Assembly (NCBI RefSeq): GCF_024199945.1
Contig: NZ_JANADP010000001.1
Coordinates: 5,952,001-6,016,000 of the forward strand
Reading direction: 5' to 3'
Length of the DNA stretch: 64,000 nucleotides
From: Bradyrhizobium sp. CCGUVB4N
GTDB lineage: Bacteria > Pseudomonadota > Alphaproteobacteria > Rhizobiales > Xanthobacteraceae
In this document: positions 16,985 through 25,556 of the stretch, one piece after another
How the letters are laid out: each line of letters opens with the position of its first letter
Position numbering within the stretch: position 1 is the first letter of the stretch
The notes under the pieces: model-generated
Databases searched by the model: none
Told to the model about the DNA's origin: nothing
Seen by the model: the letters and a program-made list of their open reading frames with translations, nothing else
Program-made: the position numbers and the translations under genes

Positions 16985-18136
16985 CTACTCCACCAAGTCC
17001 GGCCACGGCACGATGGTCGACTTCACCGTCTTCATCGCCATCGCGTCCTTTACGGCTTGCGAGACGCCCTCCTCCGTGAACGGATAGATCGTCTGCATTT
17101 TCAGCCAGGGATATTTGTCCCGCGTGCGATAGAGCATGTCGACGCCGAGCGGCAGATCGTTGCCGGTGAAGCCCCAGGATCCCAGCACGTTGAGGTCCTT
17201 GGTGCAGATGCGGTGCCAGGATGTCTCGATCGAGCCGGCGTCGGTGAACTGGCCCATCTCGACATAGGTGCCGCCGTCGCGCAGCATCTCGATGCCCTCG
17301 GGCCCCGCGGTCGGGTGGCCCGAGCAATCCATCACCAGATCAGCACCAAAGCCGCCGACGATCTCGCGCACGCGCGCGATGCGCTCCTGCGGTGATTTGA
17401 TCTCCTCGATATTGACCGTCGCTTCCGCGCCGAACTCGCGCGCCAGCTTGAGGCGCGGCTCTTCCGGCGCGCCGACGCAGATGACGCGCCCTGCTCCCAT
17501 CTCGCGTGCCGCCGCAACCGCCAAAATGCCGATCGGGCCGGAGCCCTGGATCACCACCGTGTCGGCCCAGGTGAACCCGCCGGCGCGGGTCGCGCGGTTG
17601 AAGGCGCGGATGCAGGAGGTCAGCGGCTCCGACAGCGCGCCAAGGCGCAGCGACATGTCGTCGGGCAGCTTGTAAATCTTGGTGCCCGGAAGCATGTCGA
17701 GATCGACATAGACATATTCGGCCCAGCCGCCCCACATGTGCGGCGCCTTGTCGAAGCCGAGATAGCGGCCGTAATAGACCGGCGTCAGGCATTTGTTGGC
17801 GGTCTGCGGATAGTGAATGCAGTAATAGCATTTGCCGCAGGGCATCAGCGGCGGGATCATCACCTTCGATCCGACCTTGAGCGGCTTGCTCATGAAATCC
17901 TCGGTGAACTCGTCACCGCATTCGACGATGACGCCGCCGATCTCATGGCCAAGCGTGAACGGCCAGGGCAGCGGCTTCGGCCAATGGCCTTTCAGGATAT
18001 GCAAATCCGTGCCGCAGACGCCGCACGCGCCGATCTTGATCAGCGCACCCTTGCGGCCGACCTTCGGCCACGGCACGGTCTTGATCACGGGCTCCGAGCC
18101 CGGTCCGGCGTGGGTGCAGACGCGGATCTGTTCCAT
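16985..18136 (-). CDS. Zinc-binding alcohol dehydrogenase family protein
   Basis: A 383-residue NAD(P)-dependent dehydrogenase. The catalytic zinc site is present (GACGVCGTDLH and TLGHEIGG), as is the structural zinc lobe with four cysteines (PCGKCYYCIHYPQTANKC) and the nucleotide fold GSGPIGILAVAAAREMGAG. The substrate loop LGFDKAPHMWGGWAEYVYVD is unusual compared with simple ethanol dehydrogenases and resembles threonine/sorbitol-type enzymes. It is the first gene of a tight pair with the DUF5680 gene. The substrate is not known. Confidence 0.88.
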   Translation of the reverse strand: MEQIRVCTHAGPGSEPVIKTVPWPKVGRKGALIKIGACGVCGTDLHILKGHWPKPLPWPFTLGHEIGGVIVECGDEFTEDFMSKPLKVGSKVMIPPLMPCGKCYYCIHYPQTANKCLTPVYYGRYLGFDKAPHMWGGWAEYVYVDLDMLPGTKIYKLPDDMSLRLGALSEPLTSCIRAFNRATRAGGFTWADTVVIQGSGPIGILAVAAAREMGAGRVICVGAPEEPRLKLAREFGAEATVNIEEIKSPQERIARVREIVGGFGADLVMDCSGHPTAGPEGIEMLRDGGTYVEMGQFTDAGSIETSWHRICTKDLNVLGSWGFTGNDLPLGVDMLYRTRDKYPWLKMQTIYPFTEEGVSQAVKDAMAMKTVKSTIVPWPDLVE

Positions 18137-18245
18137 GGCTGTTTCCTCGGGGCCCGTCTGTTATGATTGATGGGTGCGGGCGTGGGGCGAAGCGTATGTG
18201 AGATGCGCGGTCGTGCCAAGCTGCGATAGTTCGGGGACAACGCCG

Positions 18246-18725
18246 ATGCTGCGTGATTATCGCGACGACGATGCCGAAGCGATCATACGCGTCGCGCTCG
18301 CCGCATTCGCCGAGTTCGAGCAGCACTATTCCGACTGGCCGTTGTTCAACACCCATGTCGCAAAAATGCCGACGCTCGCGAGAACCGGCGAGATCATCCT
18401 CGCCGAACATGACGGCCAGATCGTCGGCGCCGTGGCCTATGTCGGCCCGAAGGCGCCGAAGCCGGCCTTCTTCGAGCCGGCCTGGCCGATCATCCGCATG
18501 CTGGTGGTCGACCCCGCTGCACGCGGCAAAGGTATCGGCCGGCGATTGACGGAGGAATGCCTGCGCCGCGCTGAGCGTGATCAGGCGAGCGTCATCGCGC
18601 TCCACACGACGCCGATCATGACGGTCGCGCTGCCGATGTATCAGCGCATGGGATTTGTCTGGGTTCGCGAGGCGCCGGATATTCTGGGCGTGCCGTATGG
18701 GGTGTATGTGAAGTCGCTTGCGTAG
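18246..18725 (+). CDS. GNAT-family N-acetyltransferase
   Basis: A 159-residue acetyltransferase with a full acetyl-CoA loop: IIRMLVVDPAARGKGIGRRL, where RGKGIG is the pyrophosphate-binding motif, then a motif B strand (SVIALHTT) and YQRMGFVWVRE. ATG 18246 begins at MLRDYRDDDAEAIIRVAL, the usual GNAT start; the 24 codons upstream are unrelated. Divergent from the alcohol dehydrogenase. The acceptor is unknown. Confidence 0.88.
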   Translation: MLRDYRDDDAEAIIRVALAAFAEFEQHYSDWPLFNTHVAKMPTLARTGEIILAEHDGQIVGAVAYVGPKAPKPAFFEPAWPIIRMLVVDPAARGKGIGRRLTEECLRRAERDQASVIALHTTPIMTVALPMYQRMGFVWVREAPDILGVPYGVYVKSLA

Positions 18726-18754
18726 TCTCCTGGCTACATCGCCGCGACAAACTC

Positions 18755-18870
18755 CGCCGTCATCCTGAGGTGCTCGTCTTGCGAAGCAAGGCGAGCCTCG
18801 AAGGATGGGCCGCGAGCGCTTGCGGCTCATCCTTCGAGGCTCGCTTCGCTCGCACCTCAGGATGACGGCG
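18755..18870. repeat. Large palindromic element (CATCCTGAGG type)
   Basis: Outer 19-base arms (CGCCGTCATCCTGAGGTGC at 18755-18773 with its complement at 18852-18870) enclose inner arms GCCTCGAAGGATG and CATCCTTCGAGGC. It fills most of the gap between the GNAT and MFS genes. It matches a dispersed element common in Bradyrhizobium genomes, as far as I recall. Confidence 0.85.
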
Positions 18871-18975
18871 GTGTGTGTGGCGACAGTGCATGGCAGATGC
18901 CTGAGCACATCCAAGTGTCTTGAGCGCCCGCCGTCGAACGTGTAAGGCCCGAGCAGTCCCCACCCAGGTGCCCCC

Positions 18976-20223
18976 TTGAACCCCCTCCCCCAAAATCCCG
19001 TGGCTGCGTCTGGCTCGTTCGCGGCGATGAAGTCCGTGCCCTACCGGCTCCAGTTCATCGCTTACGTGCTGGCGATGATGGCGGACAATATCGAGCATGT
19101 GATCAGCTACTGGGTGGTGTTCCAGAAATTCCACTCGCCGACGCTGGGCGGTTTTGCGGTGCTGTCGCACTGGCTGCCGTTCCTGCTGTTCTCGGTCGTG
19201 GTCGGCGGGCTCGCCGACCGGTTCGATCCGCGCCGCATCATCCAGTGCGGCATGCTGCTGTTCATCGTGGCCTCGGCCGGCTGGGGCTTCTTCTTCATCA
19301 CCGACACCATCCAGATGTGGCACGCGATGCTGCTGCTGGTGATCCATGGTTGCGCCGGCGTGCTGTGGCAAACGCCGAACCAGCTGCTGCTCTACGATCT
19401 CGTGGGTCCTGCCGACCTTCCGAGCGCGGTGCGGCTGAACGCGATGGCGCGCTATCTCGGCATCCTGGTCGGGCCTGCGGTGGGCGGGCTCATCATGCTG
19501 ACGCTCGGCACCTCGCACGGCATCATCTTCAACACGCTGTTCTATCTGCCGATGCTGCTGTGGCTGTTCTGGGCGCCGGTGCGCGACAGCAGCATGGCCG
19601 TGCGGCGCTTCGCCGTGCGCGGCTTTGCTGACATCCTGCTGACAATGCGCGCCATCGGCTCCCAGCCGGTGCTCACCGCCATGACATGGCTCGCCGGCCT
19701 CACCTCCTTCATGATCGGCAACGCCTATCACGCGCAGATGCCGGGCTTTGCCGGCGATCTCGGCCATGGCGATCCCGGCGTCTCCTACAGCGTGCTGCTC
19801 GCGGCCGATGCCGCCGGCGCGCTGCTCGCCGGCATCGCGCTGGAATCCTGGGGACGGTTGAAAGGCACGCCGCGCACCGCGATCCTGCTGGCAACGCTGT
19901 GGAGCGTCGCGCTGCTCGGCTTCGCCGCGGTGCGGATCTATCCGGTCGCGATCGTGCTGCTGTTCTTTGCCGGCTTCTTCGAGCTGTCGTTCAACACCAT
20001 GGCGCAGGCGCTGGTGCAGTTGAATGCGCCGGCCGATATCCGCGGCCGCGTCGTAGGTCTCTACAATATGGCGGGACTTGGCATGAGGGCGTTCAGCGGC
20101 ATCACCGTCGGCGTCTTTGGTGCCGCGATCGGCATTCACTGGTCACTGGGACTATCGGCCGCAGTGCTGCTGATGCTGCTGCTGTTGCTGTATCAGCGCG
20201 CGGCGAGGAAGACTGTCGGTTGA
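18976..20223 (+). CDS. MFS transporter (EntS-like MFS_3 type)
   Basis: A 415-residue inner-membrane protein with about 12 hydrophobic segments. The loop 2-3 signature is GGLADRFDPRRI. It resembles the MFS_3 exporters (EntS and related), which usually expel siderophores or drugs, but the substrate is unknown. The start could be TTG 18976 or ATG 19027 (MKSVPYRLQF); neither has a strong binding site. A second MFS gene begins 52 bp downstream in the same direction. A long antisense frame over this gene is an artefact of high GC. Confidence 0.85.
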   Translation: MNPLPQNPVAASGSFAAMKSVPYRLQFIAYVLAMMADNIEHVISYWVVFQKFHSPTLGGFAVLSHWLPFLLFSVVVGGLADRFDPRRIIQCGMLLFIVASAGWGFFFITDTIQMWHAMLLLVIHGCAGVLWQTPNQLLLYDLVGPADLPSAVRLNAMARYLGILVGPAVGGLIMLTLGTSHGIIFNTLFYLPMLLWLFWAPVRDSSMAVRRFAVRGFADILLTMRAIGSQPVLTAMTWLAGLTSFMIGNAYHAQMPGFAGDLGHGDPGVSYSVLLAADAAGALLAGIALESWGRLKGTPRTAILLATLWSVALLGFAAVRIYPVAIVLLFFAGFFELSFNTMAQALVQLNAPADIRGRVVGLYNMAGLGMRAFSGITVGVFGAAIGIHWSLGLSAAVLLMLLLLLYQRAARKTVG

Positions 20224-20275
20224 CTCTCGTCCCTCCCCACCGCACGCTCGATCAGCGGGCGGGGGAGATCAGGCA

Positions 20276-21442
20276 TTGCGCAATCGCTGGACCATTCTTG
20301 CGATCCTGTTCGTCGTTCGCCTCACCATCGCGTTCCAGTTCCAGAGCGTGGCGGCCGTCGCGCCGCTGCTCAGCAAGACATTCGGTGTCGGGCTCGCCGA
20401 CATCGGCATCCTGATCGGGCTCTATTTCACGCCGGGTGTCGTGCTGGCGCTGCCGGGCGGCGCGATCGGCCGCACCCTCGGCGACAAACCGACCACGATC
20501 GCCGCGCTGCTGCTGATGACGGCCGGCAGCCTGGTGATGGCCACCACCGAGATCTGGGGCTTGCAGATGGCGGGCCGGCTGGTCTCCGGCGCCGGCGGCG
20601 TGCTGCTGACGGTGCAGCTCACCAAGATGGGCACCGACTGGTTCGCGGGGAAGGAGATCGCCACCGCAATGGCGATCTTCGTCAACTCCTGGCCGGCGGG
20701 CGTTGCGATCTCGCTGCTGGTGCTGCCGGCGATCGGCACCGCCTATGGCGCGGGCGCCGTATTCGCAGCGACGGGCGCGCTGAGCGCGATCGGTGTTGCG
20801 CTGATCATGTTCTATCAGCCGCCACCGGGCGCAACGGTCAGCGCCGCGGGCTCTGCCCGTCTCGATCCGCTCGCGCTGCTCGCGGTGATCGTCGCGGGCC
20901 TGATCTGGGGCCTCTTTAATGTCGGCTTCGCCATGATCTTCTCGTTCGGCCCCGCCTTGCTCGCCGAACGCGGCTGGAGCATCGCCGCGGCAGGCTCGGC
21001 GATCAGCGTCGTGATGTGGCTGTCGGTGGTTTCGGTGCCGGCCGGCGGGTACCTCGCCGATCGTTTCAAGCACCCCTTTATATTGGTGATCACCGCCAGC
21101 CTCCTGGTGGCCGCCCTGCTGGCCTGGTTGAGCCGGTCCGACGCCGTCATCACGATTCTGGTCCTGATCGGCCTGATCGGCGGCCATCCGGCCGGCCCGA
21201 TCATGAGCCTGGCCGCCCGCGTGCTCGTGCCGGAGACCCGGGCGATCGGGATGGGCGTGTTTTACACCCTCTTCTATGCCGCGATGATGCTGGGGCCGGC
21301 GGTGGCCGGGCGGCTGGCCAAATCGGCGGGGACGGCGGCGGTCGCGCTCGACCTCGGCGCGCTGACGGTATTGGCCTGCCCGCCCTTGATGTGGCTTTTC
21401 GAACGCATTGTGTCGGTGCGTATTCGTCGCGCCAAATCATAA
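20276..21442 (+). CDS. MFS transporter (CynX/NimT type)
   Basis: A 388-residue 12-helix inner-membrane transporter. The N-terminus RNRWTILAILFVVRLTIAFQ and the motif LPGGAIGRTLGDKPTT fit the CynX/NimT branch, whose members carry cyanate, nitroimidazole or other small anions. The start TTG 20276 is supported by GGGGGAG at 20261-20267, eight bases ahead. It probably shares a message with the upstream MFS gene. The C-terminal half ends with an Arg-rich cytoplasmic tail. Confidence 0.87.
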   Translation: MRNRWTILAILFVVRLTIAFQFQSVAAVAPLLSKTFGVGLADIGILIGLYFTPGVVLALPGGAIGRTLGDKPTTIAALLLMTAGSLVMATTEIWGLQMAGRLVSGAGGVLLTVQLTKMGTDWFAGKEIATAMAIFVNSWPAGVAISLLVLPAIGTAYGAGAVFAATGALSAIGVALIMFYQPPPGATVSAAGSARLDPLALLAVIVAGLIWGLFNVGFAMIFSFGPALLAERGWSIAAAGSAISVVMWLSVVSVPAGGYLADRFKHPFILVITASLLVAALLAWLSRSDAVITILVLIGLIGGHPAGPIMSLAARVLVPETRAIGMGVFYTLFYAAMMLGPAVAGRLAKSAGTAAVALDLGALTVLACPPLMWLFERIVSVRIRRAKS

Positions 21443-21511
21443 CGCGGCATTAACCCTATGCACCTTAGGGTCGTGCCGGACTCCGCCCGGGCGGGGGGTC
21501 GGGTAGTGAAA

Positions 21512-22123
21512 ATGGCGTTGGCGAACAAAAAATTTCTTCCGGCCGCCGAGGAACGTCGGCGTTTCCAGCGGGTGAAGGTGCACCTGCTCGGCCGTTACAT
21601 GCTGCCGGATCGCCGTGAATTCCCCTGCCAGGTGATCAACATGTCGCCCGGCGGGCTGGCGCTGCTGGCGCCCGGCATCGGCAATGTCGGCGACCGCGTG
21701 GTCGCCTATCTCGACCATATCGGCCGCGTCGAAGGCAAGATCACCCGGATCATCGACAACGGCTTTGCCATGACGGTCGGCGCGACGCCGCGCAAGCGCG
21801 ACAAGCTCGCCGCCCAGCTGACCTGGCTCGCCAACCGCGACATTCTCAACCTGCCGGAAGATCGCCGCCACGACCGTATCGTGCCGCGCAACCCGATCGC
21901 GGTGCTGACGCTCGAGGACGGCACCAAGATGACCTGCCGCATCATCGACCTCTCATTGTCCGGCGCGGCCATCGCGGCCGAGAACCGCCCGCCACTGAAA
22001 TCGACGGTGATGCTCGGCCGGGTCCAGGGCCGCGTGGTCCGAAACCTCGAAGACGGCTTCGCGCTGGAGTTCCTGCACTCGCAGCCGATCGAGACACTCG
22101 AAGAGAGCGTTACCGCTCGGTAA
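21512..22123 (+). CDS. Tandem PilZ-domain protein
   Basis: A 203-residue soluble protein with two PilZ domains, the receptor fold for cyclic di-GMP. Domain 1 carries RRFQR and NMSPGG; domain 2 carries RRHDR and DLSLSG. Both have the R-x-x-x-R and D/N-x-S-x-x-G motifs needed for nucleotide binding, so two binding sites are likely. I used ATG 21512 (MALANKKFLP); an earlier ATG at 21458 would add 18 residues of no clear character. A strong terminator follows. A LapG-like proteinase gene, another cyclic-di-GMP-associated family, is next. Confidence 0.9.
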   Translation: MALANKKFLPAAEERRRFQRVKVHLLGRYMLPDRREFPCQVINMSPGGLALLAPGIGNVGDRVVAYLDHIGRVEGKITRIIDNGFAMTVGATPRKRDKLAAQLTWLANRDILNLPEDRRHDRIVPRNPIAVLTLEDGTKMTCRIIDLSLSGAAIAAENRPPLKSTVMLGRVQGRVVRNLEDGFALEFLHSQPIETLEESVTAR

Positions 22124-22160
22124 AGCGAGAGCTCGCCAAAACCCCTGTTTTCCAGGCCTC

Positions 22161-22196
22161 AAAGGCGGCTTCCGTGATCCGGACGCCGCCTTTTTC
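22161..22196 (+). terminator. Intrinsic terminator after the PilZ gene
   Basis: AAAGGCGGC (22161-22169) pairs with GCCGCCTTT (22184-22192) and is followed by a run of T. This separates transcription of the PilZ gene from the LapG-like gene. Confidence 0.88.
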
Positions 22197-22453
22197 GCGT
22201 CTGGCTGCGGCCTGACGCGGGTTAACGCACGACCTGTTCGCGCGCTGAAACGTCGGTTCCGCCAGCGTTTCCGCGTTAATCCCTAAAATTTGAATCAATT
22301 GCAGTATTCTCAAATTTTACTCGAATTATCTTCAAGTATAGATCGAATTCACCGCGCCTTTTACTTGTATTCGTCTCGACTTGACTTGGCCGACTTAGCG
22401 GCAACTCAAAAGCTCCATGCGAAATGTGGTCCCAACAAGAAACGGGGGCCGCA
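22197..22453. other. AT-rich upstream region of the LapG-like gene
   Basis: This stretch is clearly more AT-rich than its surroundings. Besides the inverted repeat at 22285-22318 it holds TTAACG-type sequences near 22222 and 22274 that resemble half sites for CtrA-like regulators. It probably holds the promoter of the gene at 22454; the exact sites cannot be fixed by eye. Confidence 0.4.
22285..22318. promoter_or_regulatory. Inverted repeat AAAATTTGA ... TCAAATTTT
   Basis: Perfect nine-base arms (22285-22293 and 22310-22318) with a 16-base spacer, in an AT-rich leader 136 bp before the LapG-like gene. It could be an operator or a DNA-bending site. Function unproven. Confidence 0.4.
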
Positions 22454-23080
22454 ATGTTGGACTTCAGGGGACGGGGGAAGGCACTGGCACTTGCTGCCAT
22501 GCTCTTCGGGATCAGCGCTGCAGCGCAGGCCGGTGAAAGCCGTCTGCTCTACGCGAGCCTCGGCGACACCACGCGTGCGCCGATCGGCTGGGTCGAGTTT
22601 TGTGCAGAGAATGCCGCTCAGTGTCAGGGCGGGCCGACGCAGCCGCGCGACATCGTGATGTCGCAGACCGCGTGGCGCGATCTGACCAAGGTCAATCGCT
22701 GGGTCAACGAGACCATCAAGCCTTTGACCGACCAGGAGCACTGGGGCGTGATCGAGAAGTGGTCGCTGCCGACCGACGGTTACGGCGACTGTGAAGACTA
22801 CGTGCTGTTGAAGCGCAAGATGCTGATTGATGCCGGTTGGCCGCGTGAGGCCCTGCTCATCACCGTCGTGCGTGACAAGAAGGGCGAAGGACACGCGGTG
22901 CTGACGGTGAAGACCGACAAGGGCGAGTTCGTTCTCGACAATCAGAACGAGAGCGTCGTTGCCTGGACGGAGACCGGCTACCGCTTCGTCAAGCGCCAGT
23001 CGCAGGCCGATCCCAATGTCTGGGTGTCGCTCGGCGATACCAAGCCGGCGGTCTCCACCGCCAGCGCAAGAGATCAGTAG
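22454..23080 (+). CDS. Bacterial transglutaminase-like cysteine proteinase (LapG-like, DUF920)
   Basis: A 208-residue periplasmic protein of the BTLCP family. It has a signal peptide (LALAAMLFGISAAAQA) and the catalytic triad Cys113 in GDCEDY, His147 in EGHAVL and Asp162 in LDNQN. In LapG, the founding member, this enzyme cuts a surface adhesin and is held inactive by the cyclic-di-GMP receptor LapD. No LapD or large adhesin gene is in this window, so that role is inference only. The start ATG 22454 follows GGGGG. It is insulated from the PilZ gene by a terminator and ends at its own terminator. Confidence 0.88.
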   Translation: MLDFRGRGKALALAAMLFGISAAAQAGESRLLYASLGDTTRAPIGWVEFCAENAAQCQGGPTQPRDIVMSQTAWRDLTKVNRWVNETIKPLTDQEHWGVIEKWSLPTDGYGDCEDYVLLKRKMLIDAGWPREALLITVVRDKKGEGHAVLTVKTDKGEFVLDNQNESVVAWTETGYRFVKRQSQADPNVWVSLGDTKPAVSTASARDQ

Positions 23081-23147
23081 GAACGAGACAACGAGTTACG
23101 CGACCCGGTCACATCCCCACCCCTCCCCGTCCCAGACCGGTTCGCGC

Positions 23148-23186
23148 GCGGCCAGCCATCCCCCAATGGCTGGCCGCAACTTTTTT
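23148..23186 (+). terminator. Intrinsic terminator after the LapG-like gene
   Basis: Twelve-base arms GCGGCCAGCCAT and ATGGCTGGCCGC around a six-base loop, followed by AAC and six T. Confidence 0.92.
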
Positions 23187-23227
23187 GGGCCTGTAAGGCC
23201 GCGACGTGCAAACGACGCGCGCCTTCG

Positions 23228-24568
23228 TCAGCGCGGCAGGATGTTCTTGTAGACCTTGCCGTCCTTCATGATCACCACAAAACTCTTCGCGGGATCCGCA
23301 ACGAGGGTGATGTCGTCAAGCGGATTGCCATCGACCAGCAGGAGATCGGCGAGCGCGCCCTCCTCGACCACACCGAGCTTGCCGGGATAAGGATTGCGCA
23401 GGCCCGACAGGCTCAGCAGTTCCGCGTTGGTCGACGTCGCCATGACCAGCGCTTCGGCCGGCGTGTACCAGCGCGTCAGCGCGGCCAGCATCGAGCCCTG
23501 CTTCTCCGCCAGCGCCTGCGAGAACAGGACGTCGGTGCCGAAAGCGGTCTTGAGGTGGTATTTCTTTGCCAACTCATAGACACGGTCGGTGCCGGCAACG
23601 ACCTGCCGCAACTTGTCCTGCTCCGAAGGCCCGAGCCCGGCGCCAGCCGACATATCCAGGAACGGCTGTGTGCTCAGCCAGATCCCCTTCTCCGCCATCA
23701 GCTTTGCGCTGGCCTCGTCCATGAGGTGACCGTGCTCGATGCATTTCACGCCGGCGGCGATGGAGCGCTGGATCGCGACCGGCGTATAGGCGTGCGTGGC
23801 GACGTAGGTGCCCCAATTGTCGGCGGCCTCGACGGCGGCGCGCAGCTCGGGCTCGGTGAAGGTAGAGACGTCGAGCGGGCTGAACGGGGATGCGACGCCG
23901 CCGCCCGCGGTGAGCTTGACCTGCGAGGCCCCCTGCATCAGCTGCTCGCGGGCACGCACGCGCACCTCGTCGGGACTGTCGGCAACCATGCTGCCGCCGA
24001 TCCGCTCCATGCGGCTGAGCATGCCGCCGATGGTGCGCGGCAGATCGGAGAGCTGGCGGAAGTCGCCGTGACCGCCGGTGATGGTGATGATGGCGCCGGA
24101 CGGATAAATGCGCGGACCGGCAACGAGGTCCTCGTCAATGGCCTGCTTCAGGCCAAAGGTCGGCCCACCCATGTCGCGTATGGTGGTGAAGCCGCGCATC
24201 AGCGTTGCGGTCGCTTCGCTGGCGGCGAGCAGATTGTTGTAGCCGATATCGCCTGCAAGAGCCGCCGTCGGCGACGGGCGCACCAGCATGGCGTGCCAAT
24301 GCGCGTCGATCAGCCCCGGCATCAGCACACGGCCGCCGCCGGCGATGATCTGGCTGGTCGCGGTGATGTCCGTGGTCGAGATCTTCTCGATCTTGCCGTC
24401 CCTGACGAGGACATTGGATGCGGCCGAGAGCGTCGCGTTCCTGCCGTCAAAGATCCTGACGTTGCGGAACAGGACGGTCGAGTCCTGCTGGCCGGCCGCG
24501 GGCGATGCGCTGCAGACAATCATCGCGAGCAGCACCGCGAGGCCGGCCCGCATACTCAATCCCGACAT
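23228..24568 (-). CDS. Exported amidohydrolase-family protein
   Basis: A 446-residue metal-dependent hydrolase of the amidohydrolase superfamily (imidazolonepropionase/prolidase-like). The metal ligands are visible: GLIDAHWHAM (H-x-H), a Lys in QVKLTAGGG, VATHAYTP, CIEHGHLMD and FGTDVLFS. A signal peptide (AGLAVLLAMIVCSASPAAG) sends it to the periplasm. ATG 24568 is preceded by GGAG. It is the last gene of a five-gene minus-strand run that starts with a glutaminase. The substrate is likely a cyclic amide or peptide, but this is not certain. Confidence 0.88.
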   Translation of the reverse strand: MSGLSMRAGLAVLLAMIVCSASPAAGQQDSTVLFRNVRIFDGRNATLSAASNVLVRDGKIEKISTTDITATSQIIAGGGRVLMPGLIDAHWHAMLVRPSPTAALAGDIGYNNLLAASEATATLMRGFTTIRDMGGPTFGLKQAIDEDLVAGPRIYPSGAIITITGGHGDFRQLSDLPRTIGGMLSRMERIGGSMVADSPDEVRVRAREQLMQGASQVKLTAGGGVASPFSPLDVSTFTEPELRAAVEAADNWGTYVATHAYTPVAIQRSIAAGVKCIEHGHLMDEASAKLMAEKGIWLSTQPFLDMSAGAGLGPSEQDKLRQVVAGTDRVYELAKKYHLKTAFGTDVLFSQALAEKQGSMLAALTRWYTPAEALVMATSTNAELLSLSGLRNPYPGKLGVVEEGALADLLLVDGNPLDDITLVADPAKSFVVIMKDGKVYKNILPR

Positions 24569-24593
24569 GTTCGATCTCCGCGCTGAGGTGCCG

Positions 24594-25157
24594 CTACGCG
24601 GCGGCTCCGACAGGCCGCCAGGCAATGGTCAGCCAGCCGATGCCGTGCGACAGCAGATCAATGCCGAGCAGCATGCCCAACACCCAGAGCCCTGTCATCG
24701 GAAAGCCGGTGAGAATGACCAGACCGGCGAGCACGCCGAACAGTCCGGACGCCAACATGATGCCGCCGCCCTGCTGCCAGCGGCCGATGCCGATCAGGAT
24801 GCGGACTATTCCGGAGATCAGGAGTGCAAGGCCAAGCGCATAGGTCAGCAGCAGCGCGCCGGTCAGCGGCTGGCTGATGAGCACGATGCCGAAGGCGATG
24901 TAGAGAACGCCAAGCACCACCTGCCAGACAAAGCCGCCCCAGCCCTTGGTCCAGAACGCGTGGAAGACCTCGAAGGCGCCGGTGGCAATCGCCATCCAGC
25001 CGATGAACAGCGCGCTGATCACGGTAAAGAAGGCAACATCGCCCAGCACCATCAGCCCCGTGAACACCATGAAGAGACCCAGGAGCACGCAGACCCAGCG
25101 GCGTGGCTGCGGCAGGCCGGTCGCGCCCATGGGCGCACCATGATCGTAAGTCGTCAT
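24594..25157 (-). CDS. HdeD-family membrane protein (DUF308)
   Basis: A 187-residue inner-membrane protein with six predicted helices arranged as paired DUF308 repeats (VVLGVLYIAFGIVLISQPLT is typical). HdeD of Escherichia coli protects cells from acid at high density. It lies between the Tat-exported small protein (15 bp upstream) and the amidohydrolase (25 bp downstream), which supports one operon. Acid-protection is inferred from family plus the glutaminase in the same run. Confidence 0.88.
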   Translation of the reverse strand: MTTYDHGAPMGATGLPQPRRWVCVLLGLFMVFTGLMVLGDVAFFTVISALFIGWMAIATGAFEVFHAFWTKGWGGFVWQVVLGVLYIAFGIVLISQPLTGALLLTYALGLALLISGIVRILIGIGRWQQGGGIMLASGLFGVLAGLVILTGFPMTGLWVLGMLLGIDLLSHGIGWLTIAWRPVGAAA

Positions 25158-25172
25158 GACCTTCTCCCTTGA

Positions 25173-25520
25173 TTATCTCCAGCGCCAGCCGCAATGGCGC
25201 CGACCGCGATGCCACCAGCACACCCAGCGCCGGCGCTTCCGATGCCGCGGCGGTGGCCGGTGCGGCGGTCGATGTGGCGGTCGATGCGGTGGACGGTGTG
25301 GTGGCCGAGGCGATGGGCGGTGGGGTGACGCCGACGACGGACCGGCACCTTGCGCGTAGGTTTGGCCGGCAGGATCACGCGCGCCGGAGGCAGAATGATC
25401 GGCCGGCGATGCCTCAGGCAGAGCCTCGGCGTCCCCTGACCAAATGCTTGCTCCTGCGCCCGCCAGGATAACGCCGCCGAACAGCGTTCGCAGCGCATCG
25501 CGGCGATCGATCTCATGCAT
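25173..25520 (-). CDS. Tat-exported proline/histidine-repeat protein with Arg/Trp-rich tail
   Basis: A 115-residue protein. The N-terminus MHEIDRRDALRTLFGGVILA carries a twin-arginine-like signal (RRDALRTLF) and ends near ALPEA. A disordered region leads to five tandem H-R-P-P-like units, then a cationic end with repeated W, R, H and two Cys (RRRWVCWWHRGRRHCGWRWR). ATG 25520 is preceded by AAGGAGAG. Similar small proteins occur in Bradyrhizobium, as far as I recall, without known function. The tail could bind metal, nucleic acid or membranes. It is the third gene of the glutaminase operon. Confidence 0.7.
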   Translation of the reverse strand: MHEIDRRDALRTLFGGVILAGAGASIWSGDAEALPEASPADHSASGARDPAGQTYAQGAGPSSASPHRPSPRPPHRPPHRPPHRPPHRPPPRHRKRRRWVCWWHRGRRHCGWRWR

Positions 25521-25556
25521 AGGACTCTCCTTCACAAAGTCCCCTGCCCTCTGAAC

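Noticed and set aside
18755..18870. Possible insertion sequence
   Set aside because: No transposase is present; it is a short palindromic element of a family seen elsewhere in the window.
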